A stretch of 64,000 nt of DNA, taken from NCBI RefSeq assembly GCF_001685015.1, contig NZ_MAYT01000023.1:151791-215790 (forward strand), in the 5' to 3' direction. Within the stretch, counting starts at the first letter, position 1. Every line of letters begins with the position of its first letter. A program made the translations under genes and the position numbers. The notes under the pieces are model-generated. The model worked only from the letters and a program-made list of their open reading frames with translations. It made no database searches and was not told where the DNA came from. This DNA is from Pseudobacillus wudalianchiensis (GTDB lineage Bacteria; Bacillota; Bacilli; Bacillales; Domibacillaceae). Positions 63,993 to 64,000 of this stretch are shown here, in pieces.

Positions 63993-64000
63993 CATATTTT

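Noticed and set aside
1-64000. CRISPR arrays, prophage, defence systems, tRNA or rRNA genes, insertion sequences
   Set aside because: No regularly spaced repeats, phage structural genes, transposases, tRNA cloverleafs or rRNA sequence were seen.

Overview
The window looks like chromosomal DNA of a spore-forming, low-GC Gram-positive bacterium of the family Bacillaceae. Evidence: strong AGGAGG-type ribosome binding sites, rho-independent terminators, the spore proteins CwlJ and YyaC, an RsbR-type stressosome protein, the BpsA/BpsB polyketide pair, and a penicillin G acylase close to the Bacillus megaterium enzyme as recalled from memory. The species cannot be fixed from the sequence. I saw no rRNA, tRNA, CRISPR array, transposase or prophage. 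Most starts were chosen by ribosome binding site.

Region 1 (1-12.4 kb) is nutrient uptake and catabolism. It has a divergent NCS2 nucleobase permease and Rieske oxygenase over a palindrome, an enolase-superfamily epimerase divergent from its own regulator, an NhaC antiporter, an AmhX-like amidohydrolase, an amidase and an ACS-type MFS carrier. Region 2 (13-17.2 kb) has a ROK regulator, a metallo-beta-lactamase-fold hydrolase and a split chromate transporter. Region 3 (17.3-22.3 kb) is a decayed nitrogen-assimilation block: an amt pseudogene with three frameshifts, intact asnO-like and glnA genes, and an N-terminal stub of the glutamate synthase large subunit.

Region 4 (22.6-27.9 kb) holds small membrane or unknown proteins, an MFS carrier, an RsbR paralogue, a 3' scrap of an aminotransferase gene and a broken hup gene. 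Region 5 (27.9-42.6 kb) is the most notable. A sigma-54 activator lies beside a good -24/-12 promoter that should drive a lysine-6-dehydrogenase-like enzyme, ATP-dependent hydantoinase/oxoprolinase subunits A and B, an APC permease and an aldehyde dehydrogenase. The proposed logic is import and ATP-driven opening of a cyclic amide, oxidation of the freed amine to an aldehyde, then oxidation to an acid. Upstream is a PucR regulator with a semialdehyde dehydrogenase and an omega-aminotransferase, which looks like a beta-alanine module.

Region 6 (42.8-51.4 kb) has a chemoreceptor, cwlJ, 5-oxoprolinase (pxpB/pxpA) remnants, yyaC, bpsA-bpsB, a thioesterase, and a semialdehyde dehydrogenase next to a hairpin repeat that also occurs near 9.5 kb. 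Region 7 (51.4-64 kb) has an AMP-forming ligase, a cyclic-di-GMP-I riboswitch with no obvious target gene, a DUF4236 protein, penicillin acylase, a small alarmone-hydrolase-like HD protein, a nitrilase divergent from a LuxR regulator, and a second chemoreceptor. At least five broken genes (amt, gltB, aminotransferase scrap, hup, pxpBA) show ongoing loss of nitrogen-related functions.
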